Source: Mycolicibacterium sphagni
Lineage (GTDB): Bacteria; Actinomycetota; Actinomycetes; Mycobacteriales; Mycobacteriaceae
Length of the DNA: 64,000 bases
Reading direction: 5' to 3'
Assembly (NCBI RefSeq): GCF_013337765.1
Contig: NZ_VBSB01000010.1
Location: 124,001 to 188,000, forward strand
Below the pieces are notes generated by a model. That model was not told where the DNA came from, did no database searches, and was given only the letters and a program-made list of their open reading frames with translations. The translations under genes were made by a program, and so were the position numbers. This document shows, one piece after another, positions 53,545 through 62,088 of the stretch (position 1 is the stretch's first letter; the number at the start of each line of letters is the position of its first letter).

Positions 53545-54000
53545 TCAGAACTTCAAATGCTGGCTCACGTCGCCGACCTGGTCGACAAACATCGTGCGCG
53601 AGTCGAACCACCACTGGCCGTCCACCCGGTGGAAGGTGTCGTGATAGTGGCCGGTGACGATGATCTGCAAGGGGAGATCGGGCGTCGCCTGGGTGACGGC
53701 GTAGTAGGCCGTGCCGCGCGCGGTGCCCGCGTCGTCGTCGATGTAGAGCTGCACATTGCTGGTGTTGTGCTTGGTCTTCGGCGTGCCGTCCTCATAGATG
53801 CGGGTCGCCATGTCGTACATCTGACGCACCCGCTCCGGGCCCGCGAACACAGTCTCGGGTGGGCCGTTCTCCACCCCGCAGATCCGGCCGTGCGTGAACA
53901 ATGCGGCGACCCCGTCGAGATCGCCGGCATCGAGCAGTTCGGCATACGTGTAGACGAGGTTCGTGATCGCCTGCGCACTGTCACTCATAACAAGGGGCAT
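53545..54000 (-). CDS. SnoaL/NTF2-like protein
   Basis: A 151-residue cone-shaped NTF2-like fold: helix AITNLVYTYAELLDAGDLDGVAALFTHGRI, then strands with VQLYIDDDAGTARGTAYYAVTQ and HYHDTFHRVDGQWWFDSRTMFVDQVGD. The HYHDTF histidines resemble the SnoaL_4/scytalone-dehydratase-like group, which act as dehydratases, isomerases or cyclases. It is the first gene of a four-gene minus-strand row, divergent from an SDR gene. ATG at 54000; a second ATG at 53988 is possible. Confidence 0.88.
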   Translation of the reverse strand: MPLVMSDSAQAITNLVYTYAELLDAGDLDGVAALFTHGRICGVENGPPETVFAGPERVRQMYDMATRIYEDGTPKTKHNTSNVQLYIDDDAGTARGTAYYAVTQATPDLPLQIIVTGHYHDTFHRVDGQWWFDSRTMFVDQVGDVSQHLKF

Positions 54001-54050
54001 GATCGCAGAGCGATTGATTAGATGGTCTTGTTTGTCCAGAATTCCCCGTT

Positions 54051-54950
54051 ATGCTCGCCGACGTGACGCAATGGTCGCCGACTCGGCTCGGCAATCTGAC
54101 CGGTAAACGGATCATCGTGACGGGCGCGACCAACGGCGTCGGACTGGGCACCACGCGCGCGCTGGCTCAAGCCGGCGCGCACGTCATCATGGCGGTCCGC
54201 AACACCGAGCTGGGCGCGCAGCGCGCCGCCGCGATCGGCGGATCCACCGAGGTGCTCAAGGTCGACCTGGCCGACCTGGCCTCGGTCCGGGCCTTCGCCG
54301 ACACCCTCGACGGCGACGTCGACATCCTCATCAACAACGCGGGTGTGCTGACCGACCATCGGCACGAGACCGTCGACGGTTTCGAAGCGACGCTCGGCAC
54401 CAACATGCTCGGACCGTTCGCGCTGACGAATCTGGTCTTTCACCGAGTGCGCTCCCACATCATCAACGTCGCCTCCGACGGCCACCGCATGGCGAAGCTT
54501 CGGCTGGACGATATGCACCTGCGCCGAACCAAATGGACCGCCCTGAACGCCTACGGGCACTCGAAACTCGCGATGATGTTGTGGGGCCTCGAGCTAGACC
54601 GGCGCCTGCGGGCGGCCAACTCCGGCGTCGTCACCCACCTGATTCACCCCGGCTGGGTCGCGTCCAACCTGGCACAGACCTCCGATTCGCCGTTGATGTC
54701 GGCGGCGTACAAGGTGGTCGACGGACTGGCCCAGCGGTTTGCCAATGACGTCGACGAGGGTGCGGTGCCCACGCTGTACAGCATCAGTGAGCCGATTCCG
54801 CCGGGCAGCTACGTCGGGCCCGTCGGCCGCATGGGCCTGCGTGGCGCGACGGCATTGATCGGCCGCTCACCAGGAGCGTGCGATTACGACGCCGCCGCCC
54901 GGGTCGTGCAGTTCGCCGAACAGGAAACGGGCACAACGCTTCCCGTCTAG
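54051..54950 (+). CDS. SDR oxidoreductase (retinol dehydrogenase-like)
   Basis: A 299-residue SDR with TGATNGVGLGTTRALAQAGAHVIMAVRN, the RN(T) cofactor loop typical of the WWOX/retinol-dehydrogenase-like group, NNAGVLTDHRHE, NVASDGHRM and YGHSK. It is divergent from the SnoaL gene across 50 bp and probably co-regulated with that row. Substrates of related enzymes are hydrophobic alcohols or ketones. The end is 5 bp from the convergent dienelactone hydrolase gene. Confidence 0.88.
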   Translation: MLADVTQWSPTRLGNLTGKRIIVTGATNGVGLGTTRALAQAGAHVIMAVRNTELGAQRAAAIGGSTEVLKVDLADLASVRAFADTLDGDVDILINNAGVLTDHRHETVDGFEATLGTNMLGPFALTNLVFHRVRSHIINVASDGHRMAKLRLDDMHLRRTKWTALNAYGHSKLAMMLWGLELDRRLRAANSGVVTHLIHPGWVASNLAQTSDSPLMSAAYKVVDGLAQRFANDVDEGAVPTLYSISEPIPPGSYVGPVGRMGLRGATALIGRSPGACDYDAAARVVQFAEQETGTTLPV

Positions 54951-54955
54951 CTGGA

Positions 54956-55699
54956 TTAGATCCTGTCCAGGGCGTCGCGATCGCTGCCGGTCGACGCGAG
55001 ATGGTCCGCAAAGAACGCGAGGATGCGCTGCCACGCGTCCTCCGCTTCCGGTGCCGAGTACGCGATGCCAGCTATGCCGGCTACCAACCGAATCGGAGCC
55101 GGCAGTGGATGTTCGTTCATGAAGCTGTGGCCGGCGCGCGGGTATTTCTTCACATCGTGTGGCACTTCTCCGCGGGTGAGCACCGCCTCGAGTTTCTCGG
55201 CGGTGTCGCTGGCGACGATGGGGACTCTGGCGCCGAAACTCCCTACTACGGGACAGGATTGCTCGAGTTGGTCGACATCGTTGGGAAGAATGGCATAGCT
55301 GGGCGCTGCCGCGTCGAACAAGCCGCCGGGGGCTAGCTGCAAACAGAAGCCCGCACCCATGCAGAAGCCCGCCAAGCCGACTCTGCCGGTGCATCGGCTA
55401 TCAGCAGTCAGGAATTCGCGGGCGGCAAGCAGATTGCCGTAGGAGAGGCCGCGGCCAGTGAAGTGCGAACGGGCGGTATTGATGACGCATTTGATTTTGG
55501 GCCCGGGTCCGTCATAGAGCGAGGGGGCGATCGCCAGGTAGCCGCTGGCCGCAAAGCGATCGGTGATCCGCCTCAAGTCGGCTGTCATTCCGAGAACATC
55601 GTGGACGACCACGACACCAGGCCACGGCCCCTCACCATCGGGTACCGCGAGGTAGCCGCGCAGACGGCTCTCGGCGGCCGGGATTGTGACCTCACTCAT
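54956..55699 (-). CDS. Dienelactone hydrolase family protein
   Basis: A 247-residue alpha/beta hydrolase of the dienelactone hydrolase group. The nucleophile is Cys113 in GFCMGAG, rather than Ser, and the base His is in YPRAGHSFMNEH near 207. The Asp of the triad lies in the region VPIVASDTAEKLE. Relatives hydrolyse dienelactones from halo-aromatic breakdown or other esters and lactones. It is divergent from a TetR gene with a perfect palindrome in the gap, so it is probably repressed by that regulator. Confidence 0.9.
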   Translation of the reverse strand: MSEVTIPAAESRLRGYLAVPDGEGPWPGVVVVHDVLGMTADLRRITDRFAASGYLAIAPSLYDGPGPKIKCVINTARSHFTGRGLSYGNLLAAREFLTADSRCTGRVGLAGFCMGAGFCLQLAPGGLFDAAAPSYAILPNDVDQLEQSCPVVGSFGARVPIVASDTAEKLEAVLTRGEVPHDVKKYPRAGHSFMNEHPLPAPIRLVAGIAGIAYSAPEAEDAWQRILAFFADHLASTGSDRDALDRI

Positions 55700-55828
55700 C
55701 CAGAGTCACCGTTGATTCTTGCCCTGCAACGGCCGGCGTGCTTCTGCCACTGGCTGATTCCTCCAACATCTGCCCTGCGCAGCCAGCGCGTGGCCGGGAT
55801 ATTCCGTGCGGGACCTCGATAGGTTACG

Positions 55829-55847
55829 TGTATTGCATAACAATACA
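55829..55847. promoter_or_regulatory. Candidate TetR operator
   Basis: TGTATTGCATAACAATACA is a perfect 7-bp inverted repeat with a 5-bp spacer, located between the dienelactone hydrolase (start 55699) and TetR (start 55906) genes. A further half-site TGTATTG lies at 55872-55878. The size, symmetry and placement are classic for a TetR dimer site controlling both genes. A TACACT hexamer at 55892-55897, 8 nt before the tetR ATG, is a possible -10. Confidence 0.68.
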
Positions 55848-55905
55848 TATACATCGTGCTGCGCATCGTAGTGTATTGGATCCGAGGTGCCTACACTGGC
55901 ACCAA

Positions 55906-56538
55906 ATGGAGCTCGGACCACTCTTCCCGTACACCCCGCCGGCGCCACCGGAGCCGTCTAGTGAGGAACGGATCCGAGATGCGGCGCTGAGGAGCTTTGC
56001 GAGCCAGGGCGTTGCCGCCACCTCGATGCGGATGGTCGCCGACACCGCTGGCGTATCGCTCGGGTTGGTCCAGCACTACTTCAAGACCAAGGCTGATCTG
56101 GTCAACACAGTCGACCGCTACGTGTTGCAGGTCATCAGCGAGGCCCTGAGGGCCGCGGCGACGCCCGGTGCACCCGCTGAGGCGTTGGAAGAGGCCGGCA
56201 AACGGATGACGAAGTTGACGATCGACCATCCTCTGGTCATCAACTACCTAGCCCGCGCGTTGTGCGAGGGCGGCGAGATCGGCTCGGTGGTGTTTGACGG
56301 ATTGGTAGGTATCAGCACGGCCCAGGGAGACCACTTCCGTGAACAGGACTTGATACAGGAGAACCTTGATCCGTTGTGGGCCGTGTTGAACCCCTTGATC
56401 TTGCGTGTTGGCGCGTTCATCCTGCGCCCGCACATCGAGCGCCACCTTGGCGAGCCGTTCTTCACAGCTACCCAATTGGAACGTTGGGATGATGCAGTCA
56501 CCAAGGTGCTGAGAGAAGGGCAATTCCGCGACCGCTGA
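55906..56538 (+). CDS. TetR-family regulator
   Basis: A 210-residue TetR protein with HTH FASQGVAATSMRMVADTAGVSLGLVQHYFKTKADLV (about 27-62) and a helical C-terminal domain including PLVINYLARALCEGGEIGSVVFDGLVGI. A proline-rich lead (PYTPPAPPEPSSEE) precedes the first helix. It is divergent from the dienelactone hydrolase gene. The operator palindrome lies 59 bp upstream of its start, and it probably represses both genes. The effector may be a lactone or ester related to the hydrolase substrate. Confidence 0.9.
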   Translation: MELGPLFPYTPPAPPEPSSEERIRDAALRSFASQGVAATSMRMVADTAGVSLGLVQHYFKTKADLVNTVDRYVLQVISEALRAAATPGAPAEALEEAGKRMTKLTIDHPLVINYLARALCEGGEIGSVVFDGLVGISTAQGDHFREQDLIQENLDPLWAVLNPLILRVGAFILRPHIERHLGEPFFTATQLERWDDAVTKVLREGQFRDR

Positions 56539-57030
56539 AGATCCTGCAGGAACTTTACCGGCAAGCGTTGCAGCAGAATAACTTCCGCAGATGTTGGGAT
56601 GCGGGCCGAATAGATCGGATCAGTTTGCGGTGAAGCCCAGCGGAACAATGCCTCGCGACGCCTTTGGCCACGCGGAGCTGAGTCGGGGTGATGGATCGTT
56701 GCGGCAATACGGATTTACTTCGCACCATCTTGCCGGCGTTCCTCCATACCGCGCATCGGCACGAACGCTCCAAGATGTCGTCGTGTGCTGCGATCGGTCA
56801 TACCAGCATCGCTCAGTTCGTGATAGCGGCCCGCCCAGCCGGCTGCGGTCGCGACCTGGAACCGTTCGGATGCTCATCGCAGCGTCCAGCCGTCCTCAAC
56901 AACACAACGAGCTAGCCCAGACTGACAGCGAGGCGCTACGGTGGACCACAAAGACCTCCAGAGTGATTGGCGTCCTATGCAGCTCGCACTTCACTCGGAG
57001 TCTCCTTCATGTCACCACGCCACGCCGTAC
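56539..57030. other. Gene-free region with no recognised content
   Basis: About 490 bp between the TetR gene and the stop of the NhaA-DsbA gene. Several open frames of up to about 200 codons cross it on both strands, but none has protein-like composition or a start signal, and they disagree with each other. It could be a decayed gene or insertion. I see no inverted-repeat ends or transposase motifs to support that. Confidence 0.4.
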
Positions 57031-58866
57031 TCAACGTCCGCGGTCAGTACACCCCGCCGGCCGGGTCGCTTCCAGAGCTCGGATCAGGCTGGCCGAATCC
57101 CACGGCCCGCGATGCCGAATACCGTTGACGAAGAACGTCGGTGTCGCGTTGAGGTCCATCAACTCGGCGTCCTGAGCGTCGTCATCGACCCGGTGGAGTA
57201 CCCGCGGCGAGTGCAGGTCTTCGTCGAATTGGGTGATGTCACAGCCGACTTGGTCGGCGTAGCGGTAGATGTGCTGCCATTCCAGGTAGTCCTGGAACTC
57301 GAACATCATCGTCCCCATCTCGAAGAACTTGCCCTGCAGTGCGGCCGCTTCGCTGGCACGCGCGGCGTCCATGGCCCTCGGATGCACCCGCTCCAGCGGC
57401 AGATGCCGCCACACGTAACGCAATTGGTCACCGAAGTGTGCGCGGACTTCGTCGATTCCGCCGGTGGCGCGGCTGCAGAACGGGCATTCGTAGTCGCCGT
57501 ATTCGACCAGGGTCAGCGGCGCATCGGCCGGCCCACGGATGTGATCGCGGTCCGGCTCGATATCGCGGACCAGCTTGAGCCCGACCGCGACCGGCGGGCT
57601 GAATCGGTCGGTGAGCCGGAAGACCGCCCACCCCAACGTGAATGCGATGACTGATGCTGCCAGAACGCCGACGCGCGCCATATCGGCGGAGTGCGGGTCG
57701 GTGATCGCCAGGTCGACGATGAACAGTGCGATCGTGAATCCGATACCGGACAGCGCCGCGCCGCCGGCGATCCGCCGCAACGTCAGCCCCGGCGAGAGCC
57801 GGCCGAGCCCGGTGCGCTGCACGAGCCAGGTTGCCCCGGTGATGCCGATCAACTTACCGATCACCAGACCGGCCACCACACCCCACGTCAGTGGCGACCG
57901 CATGGCCGCCATCACGGTGTCTGCGTCCAGCCGCACACCGGCATTGGCCAACGCGAACAGCGGCAGCACCCCGAAGGACACGTACGGCCCGAACCCGGTG
58001 ACCAACCGCTCGTTGATCGAGATCGAGTCGCGCAGGCTGCGGGTGGCCGCCCGGGCGTACTCCGAGTTCGGCGACTGGCGGAATGCGCGGATCACGTCGA
58101 CTGCCGCCTCCACCCGCTGGCGCTCGGGCGTGAACACCGGGATCACCAGTGCCACCGCCACGCCGGCGAGCGTGGGGTGCACGCCACCGTTGAACAGGGC
58201 CAACCACAAAGCAACGGCCAGAACGCAATACGTCACGCCGCGCATGACCTCGGGTAGGTAGCGCACGCCAATCAGGGCGGCCACCAATCCGACGGCGATC
58301 AGCAGCGGGACGATCCGGATGTGGTCCGAATAGAACAAAGCGATGGCGGCCAGCGCCCCGACGTCGTCGACGACAGCCAACGTCAGCAGGAAGGTCCGCA
58401 GCCGGGCCGGGTACTTGGGTGCGATGATCGCCAGCGCGCCGACCAGGAACGCGGTGTCGGTGGAGATGACCACTCCCCACGCACTGGCGTCGTCGCCGGA
58501 TGGGTTGAACAGCAGGAAGATTACCGCGGGCAGGGTCAGCCCGGCGATCGCGGCCACCACCGGGACCAGCGCACGCGAGCGCTCTGTCAGTTCCCCGATG
58601 GTGAACTGGGCCTTGACTTCCAGTCCCACGATGAAGAAGAAGAACGCCATGAGAGCGTCGTTGACGATCGCCTTGACCGTCAACGCACCGTGGTAATTGC
58701 CGAAGCTCAGCCCGACGTGCGTTTCCCAGAACTCGGAATAGGTGTGTGCCCATGGCGAGTTCGCCCACAGTATGGCCACGACGGTGAATATCAGCAGTAG
58801 TGCTGCGGCCGCGTTCTCGCCGAAACGCTTCGCTGTCGGGTCGCGACCCAGCCGGCTGCCTCTCAC
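57031..58866 (-). CDS. nhaA: NhaA Na+/H+ antiporter fused to a DsbA-like thioredoxin domain
   Basis: A 611-residue two-part protein. Residues 1-425 are an NhaA antiporter: FFFFIVGLEVKAQFTIGEL, ISTDTAFLVGAL (Asp137), LAVVDDVGALAAIALFYSD (Asp167-Asp168, the ion-binding pair) and GKLIGI. Residues about 445-605 are a DsbA/thioredoxin-like domain with TLVEYGDYECPFCSRATGGIDEV (CPFC at 461-464) and TPTFFVNGIRHRGPWD (cis-Pro). Such NhaA-thioredoxin fusions exist in actinobacteria. The GTG start overlaps the GH76 stop by 4 bp. Sodium/pH homeostasis coupled to thiol redox at the membrane is an inference. Confidence 0.92.
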   Translation of the reverse strand: MRGSRLGRDPTAKRFGENAAAALLLIFTVVAILWANSPWAHTYSEFWETHVGLSFGNYHGALTVKAIVNDALMAFFFFIVGLEVKAQFTIGELTERSRALVPVVAAIAGLTLPAVIFLLFNPSGDDASAWGVVISTDTAFLVGALAIIAPKYPARLRTFLLTLAVVDDVGALAAIALFYSDHIRIVPLLIAVGLVAALIGVRYLPEVMRGVTYCVLAVALWLALFNGGVHPTLAGVAVALVIPVFTPERQRVEAAVDVIRAFRQSPNSEYARAATRSLRDSISINERLVTGFGPYVSFGVLPLFALANAGVRLDADTVMAAMRSPLTWGVVAGLVIGKLIGITGATWLVQRTGLGRLSPGLTLRRIAGGAALSGIGFTIALFIVDLAITDPHSADMARVGVLAASVIAFTLGWAVFRLTDRFSPPVAVGLKLVRDIEPDRDHIRGPADAPLTLVEYGDYECPFCSRATGGIDEVRAHFGDQLRYVWRHLPLERVHPRAMDAARASEAAALQGKFFEMGTMMFEFQDYLEWQHIYRYADQVGCDITQFDEDLHSPRVLHRVDDDAQDAELMDLNATPTFFVNGIRHRGPWDSASLIRALEATRPAGCTDRGR

Positions 58867-59963
58867 GCTGTCACCGTATGTGCAGCCTCCATCAACATCC
58901 AACCCGACAGCTGCACCGAGAGATCGCGCTCGGGTGTCTGCGACGAGTTGACCGCACCCTCGACGAACTGCGCCTGCCCGCCGCCGGTGGTCGGTATCTC
59001 GGCGGTGCTGTCCCAGGAGGGCCCGAACAATGGCAGCCCGTCCACACTTTGGCGGTTGTCCCAGGCGGCCTCGGCCGAGGCAAGCACGATCCCCCGAGCG
59101 GTATCCCTGGCCGCGGTGTCCTCGGCGGACTGCCCGGGCAGGTCGGTCGCCGCGAGCGCCAGATACCGGGCGGTGATCCCGGAGAACAGCCCGCCGTCTC
59201 CGCCGCCTGCCCCGTTCAGAATTCCGCCGGGCGCCATGCGTTCGCCGATCGCCGCGACCAGCCGGCGCACCCGCGCCGGGTGCCGGTCGTCACGGGTGCG
59301 CACCGCCAGCTCGGTCTCCAATCCCAGCACCACCCCCTGGCAGTAGGTGTACTGCGCGCGGACCAGTGAACCGCCTTTGATGCCGTCGAACACCAAATGG
59401 GACTCGGGATCGATCAACGTTTCGTCGATCCAGTCGGCCATCTGCTGGGCCCGTCGCAGCCGGTCGTCATAGCGGGCCAGGAAGATTGCGGCCGGGCCGT
59501 TGGCCGGCGCATTAAAGAACTGATCCTGCTTGCGCCAAGGGATTCCGCCGCCGTCCTCGGGCACCCACGACTTGACGAACTGTTCGCAGAGGGTGGCCAG
59601 GGCGCGCGGGCGATCGACGCCCGCCACCCGCTCTGCGCGCTCCAAGGCCAGTGCCAGCCAGGCCATATCGTCGTAATAGCGGTTGGTCCAGCGGCCGTTG
59701 TTGCGCACCCGGTGACCACGGATCTGCCGTTTGATCCTGCCCAGCCGGTCGGGCTGCGGATCGCGCAGCTGCGCGTCGATCAGGCACTCCAACAGGTGCG
59801 CCTGCCACCAGTAGTGCCACGTTCCGAACCACCGGTCACCGCGGGCGGGCGGCCAGCTGACGACGCCGAGCTGTGTTCCCGGCAGATTCCAGAGCGTGCG
59901 CAGATGGCGCTTCGCGATCGCGGCCTCGGCACTGGCAGCGCGGTTCGCCCACAGCTGGTCCAT
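58863..59963 (-). CDS. GH76-family glycoside hydrolase
   Basis: A 366-residue all-helical (alpha/alpha)6 protein of family GH76 (alpha-1,6-mannanase-like). The catalytic Asp pair is Asp98-Asp99 in NRYYDDMAWLALAL. Other features are WPPARGDRWFGTWHYWWQAHLLECL, PANGPAAIFLARY and YTYCQGVVLGLE. No signal peptide is visible, so it appears cytosolic, which is odd for a mannan-degrading family; it might act on a mannosylated intermediate. It corresponds to Rv0365c. It lies between the TrmH gene (15-bp gap) and the antiporter (4-bp overlap). Confidence 0.9.
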   Translation of the reverse strand: MDQLWANRAASAEAAIAKRHLRTLWNLPGTQLGVVSWPPARGDRWFGTWHYWWQAHLLECLIDAQLRDPQPDRLGRIKRQIRGHRVRNNGRWTNRYYDDMAWLALALERAERVAGVDRPRALATLCEQFVKSWVPEDGGGIPWRKQDQFFNAPANGPAAIFLARYDDRLRRAQQMADWIDETLIDPESHLVFDGIKGGSLVRAQYTYCQGVVLGLETELAVRTRDDRHPARVRRLVAAIGERMAPGGILNGAGGGDGGLFSGITARYLALAATDLPGQSAEDTAARDTARGIVLASAEAAWDNRQSVDGLPLFGPSWDSTAEIPTTGGGQAQFVEGAVNSSQTPERDLSVQLSGWMLMEAAHTVTA

Positions 59964-59978
59964 GCGGCCAATCCTGCC

Positions 59979-60623
59979 CTACCACGCCTGCGAAAGATCG
60001 GCCCATTGTCTGATCCAGGCGTGCATGGCGATGCCGGCGGCGACGGCGGCGTTGACGCTGCGGGTCGAGCCGAATTGCGCGATCGACACCGTGATCGCCG
60101 CACCCTCGCGAGCGGCCTCGGAGATCCCCGGCCCTTCCTGGCCGAACACCATCAGGCAGTCCCGCGGCAGCGTGGTGGTTTCCACCGGCACCGCGCCGGC
60201 GATGTTGTCGACGGCCACTACGGTCAGTCCGGCGCCGGCCGCAAAGGCCAGTAAATCGTCGGTGCTGTCGTGGTGGGTCAGTCGTTGGTAGCGGTCAGTG
60301 ACCATGGCCCCGCGGCGGTTCCAGCGCCGGCGTCCGACGATGTGCACGGTGTCGACGGCGAAGGCGTTGGCGGTCCGAACCACTGCGCCGATGTTGGCGT
60401 CGTTGCCGAAGTTCTCGATCGCGATGTGCAGCGCATGCCGGCGGCGATCGATATCGGCGATGATCGCCTCCCGCGTCCAGTACCGGTAGGCGTCGACGAC
60501 GTTGCGGGAGTCGCCCTCACGCAACAGTTCTGGGTCGTAGCGCGGGTCGTCGGGCAGCCCACCGACCCAGGGCCCGACGCCGGGGGCGCCGGTGCTCCAC
60601 TCGGTAGGGCCTGCCTCACTCAC
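59979..60623 (-). CDS. TrmH/SpoU-family RNA methyltransferase
   Basis: A 214-residue SPOUT-class enzyme that would 2'-O-methylate tRNA or rRNA using SAM. SpoU motif 1 is NFGNDANIGAVVRTANAFAVDTVHIV, motif 2 LMVFGQEGPGIS, and motif 3 the knot region IAQFGSTRSVNAAVAAGIAMHAW. The GTG start overlaps the stop of the preceding interrupted lipoprotein frame by 4 bp. It is probably the counterpart of Rv0380c. The exact nucleotide target cannot be deduced. Confidence 0.93.
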   Translation of the reverse strand: MSEAGPTEWSTGAPGVGPWVGGLPDDPRYDPELLREGDSRNVVDAYRYWTREAIIADIDRRRHALHIAIENFGNDANIGAVVRTANAFAVDTVHIVGRRRWNRRGAMVTDRYQRLTHHDSTDDLLAFAAGAGLTVVAVDNIAGAVPVETTTLPRDCLMVFGQEGPGISEAAREGAAITVSIAQFGSTRSVNAAVAAGIAMHAWIRQWADLSQAW

Positions 60624-60928
60624 GGGTCAGCCAACTCGGTGGCTTCGATCTGGTGGGCGCGGGTGCCATAAAAGCCGAATCGGACGTGTTGGGGTTTGGC
60701 GTGTGGTGCCGCCGGGTCTGCCGGCGCAGCATTGATGTCGACGAGGATGAAATCAGAAAATCAGCAACCGACATGACCCAGCCCAGCAGTGCCGAGGACT
60801 CCCCCGATGCGAGCCTGAGCCGCTCCGTAACTGGATTTGCTGGACGACCGTGAGCACGCGGCGGCACACATCACACAGGCGACTGCCAGCAAGACCCCTG
60901 TCGGGTGAGCGAATTTTCGTCCTTGCAC
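60620..60928 (-). pseudogene. Putative small lipoprotein ORF interrupted by an in-frame TGA
   Basis: From GTG 60928 the frame encodes a lipoprotein-like N-terminus: basic start QGRKFAHPTG, hydrophobic LLAVACVMCAAA, then Cys followed by a polar SRSSSKSS linker. Codon 56 is TGA (60763-60761). The same frame then runs on for 46 codons with FSDFILVDINAAPA and FGFYGTRAHQIEATELADP and ends in a TGA that overlaps the TrmH GTG by 4 bp, a coupling typical of intact operons. One C-to-T change (CGA to TGA) would explain it. A recoded selenocysteine is possible but unsupported. The lipobox (AAAC) is not ideal. Confidence 0.5.
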
Positions 60929-61335
60929 AGCCCACTGGAGACATCGCAACGCCGGTGCGGTACAGGTCACCCAACGCCCTTTCCGGCCCCTAGCTCACAC
61001 TCCGGACGTACTATCCGGCTCTTCGCGCGCCGGTAATAACAAATCGGTCTCCAACGATGACGAGTGTAGGGTCTCCCGTTCAGTCAACAGCGGCGCCGCC
61101 CTTGACCTGGAATGTTGTGCGCAAAGGTGTTCACGCAGCCGGTCATTTCTGCCGGTGTTCACCGCCGGTCGCGGTGGCTACCCCCCGGTAACCAGGGCTT
61201 TTCCAGCTAACGGCTGGAGTCTTTGTGCCCTTCGGCGAGATACTGATATTTGCAAGTTCGAATAAATAGCGCCCGCACAACCCCGGCACCCGCTGCGGAA
61301 ACCCTACCCGCAAGGCGCCCGATAGATGGGAAACG
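60929..61335. other. Leader region of the acyltransferase-like/E1 pair
   Basis: About 400 bp upstream of the GNAT-like gene. It holds an inverted repeat TCCAGCTAACGGCTGGA (61204-61220, 6-bp arms) and AT-richer sequence around 61245-61270 (GATACTGATATTTGC, AATAAATAG) that may contain the promoter. A 44-codon frame (61057-61191, ATG to TAA) is open but has no RBS. No known riboswitch pattern was recognised. Confidence 0.4.
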
Positions 61336-62088
61336 ATGAACGCTTCAGTGCTGGACTTCCCTGATCAGAAGCTCTACCACCTGCCTGAGACGATTAGCTG
61401 GCGCGACACGGACACGGGTTGCACGATTACGTGTGCCCAACCCGACAGCGAACCTGAGCTATGGGAAACCTACCTTCGGGGAGCCCTGCGCAGCTACGAA
61501 AAACACGGAGTAGAAGCGGCACTGGACATCGAGTCGTTCGCCGACGGCCGCGACACCACGCTGTTCTACACCGCCGTCGACGACGACGGCCGGATGCTGG
61601 GCGGCCTTCGGGCGAAGGGCCCGTACTTCAGCGCCGACGAATCGCACGCGATCGTCGAGTGGGAAGGCCAGGCCGGCCAAGACGCGGTCCGCAAGATGAT
61701 CACTGACCGCTTGCCGTTCGGCGTGGTGGAGATGAAGTCGGCCTGGGTGAGTGATGATCCCGCCCGTAGCGGCGCGCTGACCCGCACCTTCGCCCGTACC
61801 GCGTTCCCCACCATGGAGCTCTTGGGCGCTCAGTTCATCCTGGCCACCGCCGCCGCCCACGTCCTCGACAGGTGGAGCACCTCGGGCGGGGTGGTCGCTA
61901 CTAAGATTCCGGCCGCTGCCTACCCCAGCGAGCGCTACCGCACGAAGATGATGTGGTGGGATAGGCGCACCTTCGCCAACCATGCCGAGCCTCGGCAGTT
62001 GGCCAGAATCGTCAAGGAGATGCGCATGCTGGCAACGATCTCCGAGGAGTTCAGCAGCTTCGGCATGCAGTACGGGAGTGGCATGTGA
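61336..62088 (+). CDS. GNAT-like (acyl-homoserine-lactone/N-acyl amino acid synthase-like) protein
   Basis: A 250-residue cytosolic protein. The middle part has an acyltransferase-like pattern: an acidic lead [34 protein letters not shown], strand [24 protein letters not shown], and a following [15 protein letters not shown]. The second half has [13 protein letters not shown] ([17 protein letters not shown]) and a C-terminal helical region. This recalls the GNAT-fold LuxI/FeeM group, but I cannot claim membership. Its stop overlaps the GTG of the E1-like gene by 4 bp, so the pair forms a two-gene unit. Function unknown. Confidence 0.75.
   Translation: MNASVLDFPDQKLYHLPETISWRDTDTGCTITCAQPDSEPELWETYLRGALRSYEKHGVEAALDIESFADGRDTTLFYTAVDDDGRMLGGLRAKGPYFSADESHAIVEWEGQAGQDAVRKMITDRLPFGVVEMKSAWVSDDPARSGALTRTFARTAFPTMELLGAQFILATAAAHVLDRWSTSGGVVATKIPAAAYPSERYRTKMMWWDRRTFANHAEPRQLARIVKEMRMLATISEEFSSFGMQYGSGM

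Noticed and set aside
56591..57175. A 194-codon plus-strand frame in the gap after tetR, considered as a gene
   Set aside because: It overlaps the nhaA 3' end and shows no hydrophobic core or motif, and other frames in the region are equally long.
60616..60867. An 83-codon minus-strand frame ending at the TrmH start
   Set aside because: The alternative frame with a signal-peptide-like start and a GTGA overlap with trmH is more protein-like.
60971..61335. A known riboswitch (such as c-di-AMP type) before the GNAT-like gene
   Set aside because: The conserved sequence blocks of the riboswitch classes I know were not found. Only a short inverted repeat is visible.
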